From contig OY978525.1 in NCBI GenBank assembly GCA_963854835.1, positions 91,416,136 to 91,480,135 of the forward strand: a stretch of DNA of 64,000 nucleotides, in the 5' to 3' direction. Below, in pieces: positions 1-11,476 of this stretch; within the stretch, counting starts at the first letter, position 1; every line of letters begins with the position of its first letter. The translations under genes were made by a program, and so were the position numbers. Under the pieces are notes generated by a model. That model searched no databases, was not told the origin of the DNA, and saw only the letters and a list, made by a program, of their open reading frames with translations. The DNA comes from Megamerina dolium (Eukaryota; Arthropoda; Insecta; Diptera; Megamerinidae).

Positions 1-2969
1 ACCGTAGCCATAGTTAAAACTATATATGCTTCCCAATTACTTCCCCACACACACACATGCGCATATTCACAATACAAGTACAATGTACGAGTACCTAAAC
101 GTCGCATCGATTTTTAACAACTTTCAATGTTGCCTTCTTCTTCCTTTTTTTATTATTATTTGTTTATTATTATGATCATAATTATTTGTCACATTAAATA
201 TATGTAAAACTTGCACGTGTACGTATTAATGCAAAATATACTCGAACATCATTTAATCCATACTTACTTTCATAAAAGCCTCAAATATGTGTAAGTAATG
301 TACGAGCTTGGCTAGGTTATGTCTTATATCATACTTTTCATAAATTATAAAATAATAATGAAAATTTCTATTTCTAATATGATAACTTCTTTTTCTCCTT
401 ACCTTTATACAACTTCTTTCTTTATTTCGTTTGTATTCGTTTTATTACAATTGTAAATATGCAACAGCATATTTAGCTAAATATTTATCTATCGAAATAC
501 GTAGTATGTTGGTATTCATAGAAACTTGTTAAAAGTGAAAATTTTTCGCATGTGTTATATGATCATATATACGTGTATGGATATTATATGCATATATGCA
601 CATTATGATATTTACTAGTGAGGGTAATAAACCTGAAAACGAATAGTTTAGATTATGGTAAAGTCAAAGGTTTGTCGAGACAAAAAAAAAACCAAATTAA
701 AACGTATAGTTGCATAAGTTAAAAGCAGTGGAAAAGCTTTGTAGTATGGTAACAGGTAAATAATATGAATGCAGTGTTATTCACCCTATTAAAACATAGG
801 AAAAAGTTTTATGATCTACATAAGAAAATTCCTACATATGTGCATATGTAAGGATCGGTTTTCATTATCCTTTATAAAGACTTAAATCTAGGCGTATATC
901 CTCATAAATCGTTAGTCGTGAAAATTTCGTATCCAAATGATCATCAAGCACTTTGTCAACTTTCGAGAAAAGTTGCTAACCCTAGTGAAGCCTAGGACGA
1001 AAATATTTATTAACCGACACGGTCTACTGCTCACTCACTCACTCGCTCTCCTTGCTGCGTTACCTACGTTATGAAATTACGCAATATTATGATTTTCTTT
1101 GAATTCTCATTTCATATGTTCAAGGACACAATGCATCCTCTTAATCAACAAATGGAACAAAGAATATTGATATATTTTTCTTATACCATATCCAGGATAT
1201 GACTTAGTATGAGAAATCTGGAGTATAACGACAGATTAAGATCAAAACAATTCAGAGCACTATATGTATAACATTTTGCTCGAAACGAAGCGCTAACTTA
1301 TATAAATATGCACATCTGTTATTATTAAATCGATTAACAAACAAAAAAAAGTATAAGAAAAAAACAAGACAAAAATACTAATAACAAAATTGATTACCTC
1401 ATGCCAAATTAGATAACTAATGACAAGATTTATTTAACAGAAAAATATCAAAAACCATAAACAAAACTAATATATGTAATCTGATGAAGGAGGTAAAGAA
1501 AAAGTATATACAAATTCACTCTGTTCAACATACAATTCCACTAAATAATTCCCATTCTACCTATGAGTAAGCTATGTGCATAAATTCGACATTTACCACC
1601 AACTATAACTCATTTAAGAAGACACTAATATCTTAATTATAATATTTTGCATCTTTAACTAAAACAAGCTATGTATCGCATTAAACCAACAAATGCTGAG
1701 CAATCAAAATAGTAAATGCGTCATGAAAATCTATGAAGAAATAATTTGGAGTGTGAATGAGTGAGCGAATAAGAGTGAGTGTGAGTTAGTAATTATCCAA
1801 ATTTCGTTCACTGAAAATCGGACCTAATAGCAATAAAAGTCAACACACAAATTTCTCAGCTACACATTACAATGATGATATTATAAGCCAAATTAGTCAT
1901 AGTCGTAGTTACCTTATTCAGCGGTACATAATGCTTACACAAGTAATAACATTTGAAATATTTATATTTACATTTAAGTACTAATAATAATTAGCTCATC
2001 CAATTCTGGTTCAACAATGATGATGGCGATAATAGAGAATTTACCACTTGAGAAAGTATCTAACTGGAAATGTATTATACGACAACCCATCATCATGATC
2101 ATCATCATAATTGGTCACTATTTGTATTGGTTTATCGCTGGTGTTTTTATTGCACTGTTGGCAAGCTTTCATTTTCTTTTTATTTCTCTCTCTGCACCTT
2201 CAGATTTGTTTAATTTATAAATAAACACTCTTACACTGAAGCATTGAAAACATAATAATATGTATATGATTTTTAAAAATAATTTTTCTGCATATTTCAT
2301 TTTTTTTAATCATTTTGCTTGTCTCTATTTCTTTAGTACAAAACTCTACTAGTACATATTTTTTTATCATTTTATGCACGCCCAGAGCGAATGAAGAATT
2401 TACCACAAATTATAAATGACCATATTAAGACATCATTTTTTAATGGATAGCATTTAGCTGGTTAAAATAAAAATTCCCACATTTGTTGTTCTTTTGTGTT
2501 TTTAATGAGTTAATTTTATTGTTATGTGTATTGTCGTTGTTAAATTTTGCTGTTGATTGGTTAAAACTGATAAACATTGATTTATTTTTTTTTTTTTTAC
2601 ATTGCGTCTACGTGAAGCCATATAGTACTCCATTAAGTGTCTGTATATGCATCTGTGATTTATTTGTAGCTATTGGACTATATCAAATGGCTATTGTTAA
2701 ATAATTGTGGTTTTTATATAACACTCGCAAGTGTTTTGTTTACAGAACACATATAAAAAATTTGTTGTTTTGCCCTAGTTATATTCGCTATACCTATTAT
2801 ATATATAATTACTTACTTATCACATCATTACATGAGTCGGTTTCGTTACTAACTCTCCGGCGATAGTTGTAAGTCCCATGAACTGCTAAGCAAACCATCC
2901 TTACATCAAAGATTCCTTTCATGGATCCGAATTAAATGGAGGCCGTAATTGAATTTGCCAATTCTCTCG
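1..2969. other. AT-rich intergenic DNA, no gene seen
   Basis: Short frames only (63-73 codons), low-complexity and hydrophobic. Nothing recognisable. Confidence 0.7.
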
Positions 2970-2981
2970 ACAGCTTATATA
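2970..2981 (+). repeat. target-site duplication, left copy (SINE)
   Basis: 12-bp acagcttatata, identical to 3346-3357 on the other side of the SINE. Confidence 0.75.
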
Positions 2982-3345
2982 AAAAAAAAAATAAATATGT
3001 GGCCACATAAAGCCCCAAAGGGCTCATTGGCCGAGCTTCTCTTCCATTACTGTTGTGCGTCTTAAATTTTGGACAATATTAGAAGGGACCTACTTATTTT
3101 AGCCGGTTCCGAACGGCAGAACACTTGTGACATCACTTTTTCTGAGCTTTGTCACAGAGTTCTTTAAGAAGCTTTTTCATGGCAAGTTGTTACTGTCGGA
3201 AGAATTGCCAATTGCTTGCCGACAGGTGAGTACCGTTCGAAAGAAAAATCTTATCGATATTAAATTTGTTATGCATCAGCCGGGGATTGAACCACCGACC
3301 TACAGATCAGAAGGCGAACACACTAACCACTGAGCTACGGCACCC
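2982..3345 (-). mobile_element. tRNA-derived SINE with 12-bp target-site duplication
   Basis: Read on the minus strand from 3345, the sequence starts GGGTGCCGTAGCTCAGTGG, a tRNA-like start with an A box (TAGCTCAGTGGTTAG). A B box follows (GGTTCAATCCC, about 3285-3295), so it has an internal pol III promoter. The body includes GCCGGTTC-type and CTTTTTCATGGCA-type blocks that I recognise from fly SINEs (memory). It ends in a T-rich tail on the minus strand. A perfect 12-bp direct repeat, acagcttatata, flanks it at 2970-2981 and 3346-3357, defining a 364-bp insertion. The head has lost good tRNA folding and leads straight into SINE body, so it is not a tRNA gene. Confidence 0.8.
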
Positions 3346-3357
3346 ACAGCTTATATA
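3346..3357 (+). repeat. target-site duplication, right copy (SINE)
   Basis: 12-bp acagcttatata, identical to 2970-2981. It abuts the tRNA-like 5' end of the SINE. Confidence 0.75.
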
Positions 3358-5919
3358 TGCAATAAATAAAAAATCGTTTAAAGGAGCTCTGTGGTAAAGT
3401 TGAGCTTAAAATTATGTCGCAGATTGGAATCGGTTGACAAAAGTAATTAACTTTTAGTCCTACCCGAGTTTATAAACTGCAGTAATAATGGAAGAAAAGT
3501 GAAGATGAAGTATGAAGTGCTTAGAATGCATTAACAAAAGCTGCCGGATCAAACTCGATATCTCTGTGATCGAGAATGATACAAGGTTACTTGCCGATTA
3601 TGTCAATAGCGTTGTCAAGTAGGCACTACAATACAAGCTGCATTTTGCCTTCACTTGAACAAATCCGAAGAAAACTTGAGCAACAGAAGAAAAAATACTG
3701 AAAATTATACCATTACAATTCCAATGTATTCAATAAGGTTCTGCATGAAATTTTAAGATGTAACGCATCACACAAAGTGATTGTGTGATATCTACAATTA
3801 TCATTGAGTCAAAAGTGAAGAGTTTTTATTACATTTTAGTGATATTTTGATTGATTATTTACATTTTTGAGAAATTTCTTGTATGGCAGCGTGCATGCCG
3901 AGGAAAATGGACCAAGGTATTAACTATTTTATTCTCAGCGATATGTGAAACTTGTACCGATATGTGCAATAATAATCCTGGTCGAATAATGAAGCAACTG
4001 GCATATCCGTTTACTGTAAAAATTTATGGCGGATTCCACGAAGCTAAAATGAATATGATGCATATTATGAATGATCTGTATACATGGTTACTATGTTTCA
4101 TTGCTCTACTTCAACCGTCTCAAAACCTTTTGCCCGTCAGCTCCTATAGTCTATAGTCTATATATACTATAGTCTTGATGGTGTTAATTAGGATGGGCAA
4201 AATCATTTCCAAGAAATGTGAATTATTTTTCTATCATTGAGTCAGCTTTGCAAACAATTCGGAGTGGCTATAGCAAACTGAATTCCTCTAATTTATGGAG
4301 CATTTCATCAAGCACAGCTACTCCTCGAAAAGTTCACCAACGCTTCGTCGATATTATAACAGAAAATACCCGAAATAATCAATAGAAACAACTTTGTTAC
4401 CATTTTACACATTTGCTTTTTCATGACATATTGCAATTGCCACTTACAAGTGACTTGTAAGCTAAATTTTCGAAAGTTCGATTTTAAATAAAATTTTTAT
4501 TTTAAGAGTCCTTTCTTCATAGAAGCTAATAATACCATAAGAAAAATTCTTACAACATAAAATTAGTACTAAATGTTATACTTACTTTGTAACTTCTTCA
4601 AATACTATCCCAATCCACATAAATTCCCAAAGAATTAAAATTCGATTGCTCAAAATCAAACTTTTTTATTCTGATGACACTTGAACGTACTTAAACTAAA
4701 CATCCTCAATAAATCAAAGTCGATATTGCAGTGTTTGAAAAGTGAAAAATGGAAATTAATATTGAACTGCCTCTGAGAAATGCAGCAGTTAGCCTTTCTG
4801 ATTACCGCTACCAAAGGCGTTAATATAGCAATTTTTCGTTGATTGGGGTATATTGAATTTAAAAGGACGAAGACGAACACGCGTTCTTGAATGTGCTGTA
4901 CATTGGCAGCAACATCTTCTCAAAATTTCGACAGAAACAAATATTTGTGAGTAAGTCCGAGGTTCGATCACAGACCTTTGTGTTATGGCACCCACAATTT
5001 AATATTTTATATAATCAATCGTTTTTTAGTTTTCATTGTATTATACTTACAATTTTATTATTATGATAATTTACATTATTATTTTGTATGCATAAATAAA
5101 ATTATTGCAATTTTGTTTACCACTGAATGAAAGAGAAATTTCTTTTGAAACATCTTTTACATACATAAATAAGTATGTATGCATTTTTTTGATTATTTGT
5201 TGAAAGCCGACAAAATTGAAAACGAACAACAATAATAAAAACACTATGAAATACCGAAATTCATGATTTATTCAATTCACGATAAGAGTATTCAATCAAA
5301 TATCATGATTAATTGTAACTTATTGTGATTTTTAATTTAATTATTGAAATTTTTAATTCGCATATTTTCTACTTACAGTTGATTTGTTGATTTATGTTTG
5401 TATATTTATGAGAAATCAACTTTTTTCTTTTAGATTATTATTAATTTATTAGTAAATGAATTTGTTAAAAAATATACGCAATTTATTTACGCTAAATCAT
5501 CGCTATAGACGGTTATATAATTTTTTCAGAAAATTTTTCTTTCTTTTTGTTTTAAGAATACCAATAGCATATGTATGTAGCATTAGTAAAAAAAATCAAA
5601 TAGAAAAAAAAATGTGAACGCAAAGGCATAATAGCAATTTGTTGTTATTGTTGCTTTGGTGTGTGAATTTTGTTTTTCTTATTGAGTGAAAGTGTTTCGA
5701 TTTAAAAATTATGTAGATTTTTTTCTTCTTTCGTTTTACTATAGTATTTGCCTTTTTTATTTCTTGGACATTTTAATTTTGTTTATTTGTTTTATTGTTG
5801 TTGGTTTCTTCCGCTTTTTTTATGTACATACATACTTATGAGTGTGTAACTAAGTGTGCTTGTGGTTTAATGCGATTTGAGGCAACTTTTAATGATAAAC
5901 AGTTTCTAATTATACATGC

Positions 5920-5922
<3 letters not shown>

Positions 5923-5997
<75 letters not shown>
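5923..5997. repeat. (TA)n microsatellite
   Basis: About 75 bp of uninterrupted TA. Confidence 0.97.
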
Positions 5998-6002
<5 letters not shown>

Positions 6003-6377
6003 TGTGTATAACTCGTGAATATAAGAGAAATATATAATATATAATTTATGTTTTATACTTTTTAAGTATTTCGACGATGTCGTAATACATATTTGTCCTC
6101 TTCTTTATACATACCAACTCGTATACGTAAGTGCTAACTCGAATGACAAAATGTTAAATTTCTGTACCAAAATTAGTCACACATTTTATTTGATTTTCTT
6201 TTTCTCTAAATAAATGTGTCTATATCATATACTATGTAGTACATAAGTAGCATGTAAACACATTATAATACCATTGTATAACTTTGACACAATTAAAATA
6301 TGCAATATTAATATTAATTAATATTTAAAACACAAATATTTTGAATATTGCTAATATTAGCACTCATCTTAACGAAA

Positions 6378-6422
6378 ATGTTAACTATGTTAGCCATGTT
6401 AGCTATGTTAGCCATGTTAGCT
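6378..6422 (+). repeat. short minisatellite, 9-bp unit
   Basis: Five imperfect copies of ATGTTAGCY (ATGTTAACT, ATGTTAGCC, ATGTTAGCT and repeats). Confidence 0.8.
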
Positions 6423-7360
6423 CTAATATCTTTTGAATTGTCTCAATACTATCGTAGGAAATATGTAATTTTTTCGTCAAGACTTCAACTGAAACTTCGA
6501 CGTCATTTTCTTTATTTACAATCCATTTGTAGTTGATGTGTCAGTGGATTTTTGAACATCGAAATAAATTCAACATCATAAAACTGAATTCTTTGTAAAT
6601 AAAAAGGTTTAAAGGCAATTCTTATTGAAATAGTAAAAAAGTTACGCGAATCTGGTCCTTTAAAAGCAATGGCCTGTAAGTGAGCTATTTTTTTCAAAGG
6701 TGGTCGTACAATAATTGAAGACTATCCCTGTTCAAACAATAGAAATCACAGCAAAAATATGGAGCCTTATTCTGAAAGATCCTCGATTGACCCAAAGAGA
6801 TTCAGTAGATGTCCTAGTCGCCGTATTAAGTAGTTTGAGCAGTATTTAGGTTAAGTTAGTTAGTGGTTTCTAAAAGGCTTGTGCATAATGAGTTCCGCGT
6901 TCACTAAAGATGGTACAAAACCACATTAAAATGTGATTTTCTCAGCAAGATTTGGAATGCTTTAGAAACAATAAAAAGGATTTTGCTCATTATTTCTTCG
7001 CTACGGATAATATTTGAGTTTACCATCATTATCTTCAATGTAATCTATTTTTCACTTCACTTATTGAACAGTCCTAATACCAGGCAAAAAAATGTATAAT
7101 GCGCATAAAGTGAATAGAGTTTCCTTTGACGCCATAAAATGTCTGTTGCTTTTAATTATCACCATGAAAAAAATTTGCTTTTGCACTTTTGTACAATGTA
7201 CAATTTAATATTTTGAAACGTCTATGTGTGTAAAGAAATAATGAATATGATTCAATGGAATCAGAACAAACTCACTAATTTTAATAAATGTGTAAATATT
7301 GCTGTGTGATTGAACGTAGAATATTATTAAAGATTTATTAAATATTTTTACCATAAACTC

Positions 7361-7375
7361 ATTTCTTTCATATGT
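7361..7375 (+). repeat. target-site duplication, left copy
   Basis: 15-bp atttctttcatatgt, identical to 9764-9778. It marks the 5' junction of the I/LOA-like element. Confidence 0.85.
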
Positions 7376-7705
7376 GGCGGGTGCTTCACAGGCTCCACAA
7401 GAGCGACGTTGTCGAGTTGGCGATTGCTTTGGACCCCATTTCCTCTGACTTGGTCGAAAAGCTGGGCAACAAAGTCTTTTATGGTTTTGAAAGTGCCTCG
7501 CTCAGACCAAGGCAGAAGGGAACCAAGGCAAAAGTCGTTGTTGTTGACGAAGAACGGCAACAACATCTGCTGTGGCGCGTGCACAAATAAGTGGACAGAA
7601 GCCGCAAACGGGTACCAAATCCGAAGTACCACCAGTGAGGTCAGAGAAAGGCAGGGCTAATGCTCGAGGTTCGAAACCCTCTGGCCTCTCTGCTCGGCTC
7701 AGGAA

Positions 7706-8041
7706 ATGGGAGAAGAAAAACCCGGAGGCTGCGGAAACCTTGCGAAGCACGAAGAGGGGCAAGGTCCGGAAGGGCCGGTATGGGAAATAATGTCCCAGAC
7801 TTTGTCACAATCACATAATTTTCGGGGGCAGCTTCAATGTCTCCAAATCAATCTCCACCGGGTGGTAGCAGCCACCTACAGGCTCAGCGCCCTGGTGGAA
7901 CAAAGGTGTCTGGACTTTGTGGCTATCCAGGAGCCATGGGGCTTAAACAGCCGCATAAATGTGTTGAATAAAAACACTCGTAAGTTGATTTATGATGATA
8001 CTACTGACCAAAAATGGTGGCATGGTCGTACAGGATCGTAA
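7706..8041 (+). pseudogene. AP-endonuclease N-terminal fragment of the retrotransposon
   Basis: Within this open segment, residues from about 45 read CLQINLHRVVAATYRLSALV, followed by LDFVAIQEPWG. That is the conserved start of an APE-type endonuclease in non-LTR ORF2 proteins, with the catalytic Asn and Glu positions. It stops at 8039-8041, long before the domain would end, so the endonuclease is truncated. Confidence 0.7.
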
Positions 8042-9181
8042 TAGTGCCAAGGATGCATAGGTGATCATTGGTGGTGGCCGAAGGTAAATCAAACAAAGGC
8101 TAAAATAATCCTTAGTAAGGTTCATCGAATAGCCTGTTTGGGTGTCACGGCGCACGTGCCGCACTGCAGCCTTAGGAATTCTTACTGAACTCACCCCTCT
8201 CCGGAGCCGAATGGGGCTGAAACTGGTAGTAGCTTCGGCTACGAGGTCTTACCAAAAGACTTTAAATTTGGTACCACGGGTGATCAGGTTGGAATCCCTC
8301 CAACCTGATCGTTGGGAACGGCCCTTCGGGGAAGTTTTCGTGGTGGCTAAAGTAACCCAAAGATACGCGGGTAGAGTATTCCACGTCACACGGCGTAGGT
8401 ACTCGATGTGGAGTTGCATTGCAACCAGGGTGCTGACCCCTTCGATCAGAAGAGGTTTTAGATGGGCCTCGATCCAAACCAAGGAGGGTAGTACGTCCAT
8501 TCAACGTGCCCCAATTGGTACCGTAGGATACTGGAGATTGGTTTCTGATTTTCCACTCCTACGGGGCGCCTATCAACGCTTCAAATTGATACACACGCTT
8601 TGGGCGTCGTGAGATAAGGCCATCACTGGCAGGTGCTCACGATAAACACAGCGTCATTTCTGAAGTCACCCCTCCACACCTCATGGTCAAAAGGATTGCA
8701 ACCGGTACGGCACTAAGGCTGCCCAATCTATCCAACCTTAAAGAAGGCAATCTCACAGGACATACAAAGATCCTGGACACCGTTTGGGGCTCTCCATGTC
8801 TTGTGGTCTTCGACAAGATAGATAGAAAGCTAGTCTTCTCCAAACATTTTGAAGTGGTCATCAACGACCGTTCGGCTTGGAGGAATAGCGATATAATCCC
8901 AAAAGGGTACTCATAGTTATGGTACACTGATGGGTCTAAGATTTAAGATGGCTGTGCGGGGGCTGGAATTGTTGTACCAAGATTTCGGAAAGCAATCGCA
9001 ATGGGGAAAACAGCTTCCATCTTTCAGGCGGAGGTCCATGCCTTAGAGGTATGTGCGAGAGAATGCATACGTAGGGGCACCCGTGGTACCAAAATATGCA
9101 TCCTGTAGGACAGCCAGGCGGCTCTAAAGTCCCTGGCAAAATTCTCGTTTCAGTCAAAGCTGGTTTGGGAATGGTTTAAAC

Positions 9182-9547
9182 TTGGGTGGGTGGGTGCCGG
9201 GACACGAGGGAAACGAAATGGCCGACTCCTTTGCAAAGGAAGGCACAAGCACTCCTTTCATTGGATCAGAGCCCTTCTGCGGGGTTACAAACAGTTTCAT
9301 AAACAACCTGTTATGTGAGATGGAGAAACGGGATCTTCTCGACTACTGGAGAGCCAAAACGGGCATGCGGCAGTGGAAGGAACTTATTGATCCCACACAT
9401 GTTAGGGTGAATGCTGTTCTTAACCTCAGCAGAGATGACATAAAACTCTACACAGAGTTGCTGACTGGGCACTGTGGACTTAACTACCATATGAAAAAAA
9501 TAGGTGTGGTAGAAAACGATACCTGTCGACTCTGTCATGAGGAGTAG
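9182..9547 (+). pseudogene. RNase H C-terminal and Cys/His fragment of the retrotransposon
   Basis: The longest open piece of the element (121 codons) carries the last RNase H motif (GHEGNEMADSFAKEG) and continues into GHCGLNYHMKKIGVVENDTCRLCHEE. It then stops at 9545-9547, inside what should be a Cys/His knuckle; the missing half (HILCNC) is readable beyond the stop. The initiator Met is not natural; the upstream RNase H motifs lie in neighbouring broken segments. Confidence 0.75.
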
Positions 9548-9763
9548 GAACCATCGGAACATATTCTATGCAATTGCACAGCAGTGGCAAGATGTAGACT
9601 TGGCTACCTAGGTAATGGAATCTTGACTCCAAAAAACATAAACAAAATTAAGCCCACAGCAATTACAAGATTTATAAATAGTCTATAATTGTTTTAGTTG
9701 GGCAATAGGCGCACAAAAGATCTTTTAGGTCGCAGTGCAAAAATAGCCTGTATAATAATAATA

Positions 9764-9778
9764 ATTTCTTTCATATGT
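9764..9778 (+). repeat. target-site duplication, right copy
   Basis: 15-bp atttctttcatatgt immediately after the TAA tail, identical to 7361-7375. Confidence 0.85.
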
Positions 9779-10183
9779 TTCATGGTTTTATTTATTCACA
9801 AGCATTGCATAAAAATGAAGCACTAACTCCACTGTAAAAATTTGGTAAATTCTAACGTATGTATTACAGCAATTCAAAGAAAAACGTTCGTAGATTATTT
9901 TATTTGCATATATTTTCAGAATCTGACCATAACATTATTTTTTATGATCAGAAAGTTAGTTTTAAAATTATATAAAATACTTCTAATGACCCTGTGCAAG
10001 ATAGGTGCATCGTAGCAAAATGGCTGCATCCTATAAAGAGACTGATTGTAAAGAAGATTAATTAAACTCACTAATTTGCTACCAACCACATGAAATAGAA
10101 GACGAATCGTACCATCATACGTAAATTTAAATAAGTATGCCCTTATCATTATTTCATTTACTATATTAGATATTCTCTCTTTT
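9779..10183. other. intergenic DNA, nothing seen
   Basis: AT-rich spacer between the I/LOA-like element and the DINE-like repeat. Confidence 0.7.
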
Positions 10184-11476
10184 TATACCCTGCATAATGC
10201 AATATGCATGGTATATTCATTTCGGTCAGATGTTTGTGTCCACTTGAAGGAATCTCCGGAGATATAGACATAGATATATATTCGTGATCAGCGTCGATTA
10301 AATTTTCGATTTAACGATGTCCGTCCATCCGTCCGTCCGTCCGTCCGTCCGTCCGTCTGTCTGTCACCTGGCTGGTTCGCACGATAACTTGAGTAAATAT
10401 TGAGCTATTTCGATGAAATTTGGCATAAGTAATCTATGATCCAAGGGTACGGAGGGGATTGATATTGGGCATGATCGGTCAATAACCACGCCCACACCAA
10501 GCATTCAAAGCGACTAACCTCGAAATTTTCAAAATCTTTAACTTGCTATAACTCACATAATATATCACTTGGGACAACAATATTTTGCACATAGAGTTAT
10601 ATTATACTACTATATAACCTCTCCAAAAGTGGTTGAGCCACGCCTACTTTTTAGGGTAGCTCTCATACAAAGTGTCTGTACTTCTTTTAAATTGAAACAG
10701 CTGTAACTTCTACAATCTTCTGTCCAGAATAACCATAATTGACACTGAGATTAACATGGTAGTCAGAAATAATATGGCAGAAAATCAATGTGCCACGCCC
10801 ACTCCTTTTTGGGTCTCCCATACAAAGTTGCGGAAATCAAAAAAAATGTTACCGGTTATAACTTGCAAACCATTCAGCGTAGAATAACGAGATTTAAGGT
10901 GTTGATTAGTATTGTACGAGCAATTAGGCTCAAAGGAAATGGGCGCACCACGCCCACTGTTTATCGTAGCCCCCATACAAATTTTAAATTGAAACAGCTG
11001 TAACTTCGGCAATCTTCGGTCTAGAATAACCATAATTGACACTTAAATTAATATCGTAGTCGGAAATAATCTGGCAGAAAATCAGTGTGCCACACCCACT
11101 CCTTCATGGGTTTCCCATACAAAGTCAAGGGAATTAAACTAAAATTTTTAATCGCCATAACTTAGAAACTATTCAACGTAGGACACCAAATTTAAGGTGT
11201 GGATTAACGTTGAAAAATTAATTGGATTTACTAGAAAGTGGTAAGCCACGCCCACTTTTATATAGCTCCCATACTAAGCCGCGGAATTATCTTAAAATCC
11301 TTTTACTTCGTCAAAGTCAACCATATTTCTGGTGTAAATTAGTAGTATATGCAAAAATTGTTTCTCGAAAAGTGGAAATAAAAGAAAAGTTGGATATTCG
11401 AGTGAACTTTTTATATATAAATCTACATATGCAGGGTATAGTTTGGTCGGCCCCAGCCGACTGTAAGGAGATTTTT
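10184..11476 (+). mobile_element. DINE-1/Helentron-like repeat, copy 1
   Basis: It opens with tataccctgcata and carries the inverted match tatgcagggtata at 11428-11440. A GTCC/GTCT microsatellite (about 10318-10364) follows, then a core in which a CCACGCC(C)AC block recurs about every 150 bp (10486, 10638, 10793, 10948, 11090, 11246). A hairpin-forming GTCGGC/GCCGAC pair (about 11446-11462) and TGTAAGG follow. This is the DINE-1 plan: subterminal inverted repeats, microsatellite, central tandem repeats and 3' hairpin. The ~150-bp core resembles the DINE-TR1 type (memory). No transposase is encoded, so it is non-autonomous. Boundaries come from comparison with copy 2. Confidence 0.78.
10318..10364 (+). 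repeat. (GTCC)n/(GTCT)n microsatellite in DINE-like copy 1
   Basis: About eleven tetranucleotide units (GTCC, with one CATCC interruption, ending GTCTGTCTGTC). The second DINE-like copy has a clearly shorter tract. Confidence 0.85.

Larger units (their letters stand above)
3358..7360. other. intergenic DNA with possible old repeat fragments
   Basis: No gene. Near 4940-5000 the string ccgaggttcgatcacagacc followed by atggcacccaca weakly resembles the tRNA-like head of the SINE at 2982-3345, perhaps an older copy with a deleted middle. The rest is AT-rich and includes the TA tract and a 9-bp minisatellite. Confidence 0.6.
7376..9763 (+). mobile_element. degenerate non-LTR retrotransposon with RNase H (I/LOA-like), internally deleted
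   Basis: The block is visibly more GC-rich than its surroundings. In order: a basic ORF1-like fragment (7572-7787, S/K/R-rich), the start of an AP-endonuclease domain (about 7840-7960, LQINLHR and AIQEPWG), a region where an RT would be expected but no FADD or PQGSVL motif is found, then an RNase H domain. The RNase H shows TDGSK (about 8928), FQAEVHALE (about 9028), a DSQAAL block after an in-frame stop (about 9110) and GHEGNEMADSFAKEG (about 9203). A Cys/His motif (CRLCHEE, a stop, then HILCNC) lies near 9530-9570. It ends in a (TAA)n tail at 9751-9763. A perfect 15-bp target-site duplication brackets it. Stops and frameshifts make it inactive. Clade is inferred from RNase H plus the TAA tail. 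Confidence 0.82.

Noticed and set aside
3285..3345. tRNA gene on the minus strand
   Set aside because: A and B boxes are present, but the acceptor stem does not pair, the sequence runs on into a SINE body, and a target-site duplication starts at its first base.
5795..6037. Tyr-Ile repeat frame (also 40314-40685, 55547-55732 and 55584-55838)
   Set aside because: Translations of (TA)n microsatellites.
10785..11042. Paired frames on both strands, recurring at 23307-23564
   Set aside because: They lie inside the core repeats of the DINE-like element and recur only because the element recurs.
10486..11260. CRISPR-like regularly spaced repeats
   Set aside because: Eukaryotic DNA; units are ~150 bp with diverged whole monomers, typical of tandem cores in a DINE-type element.
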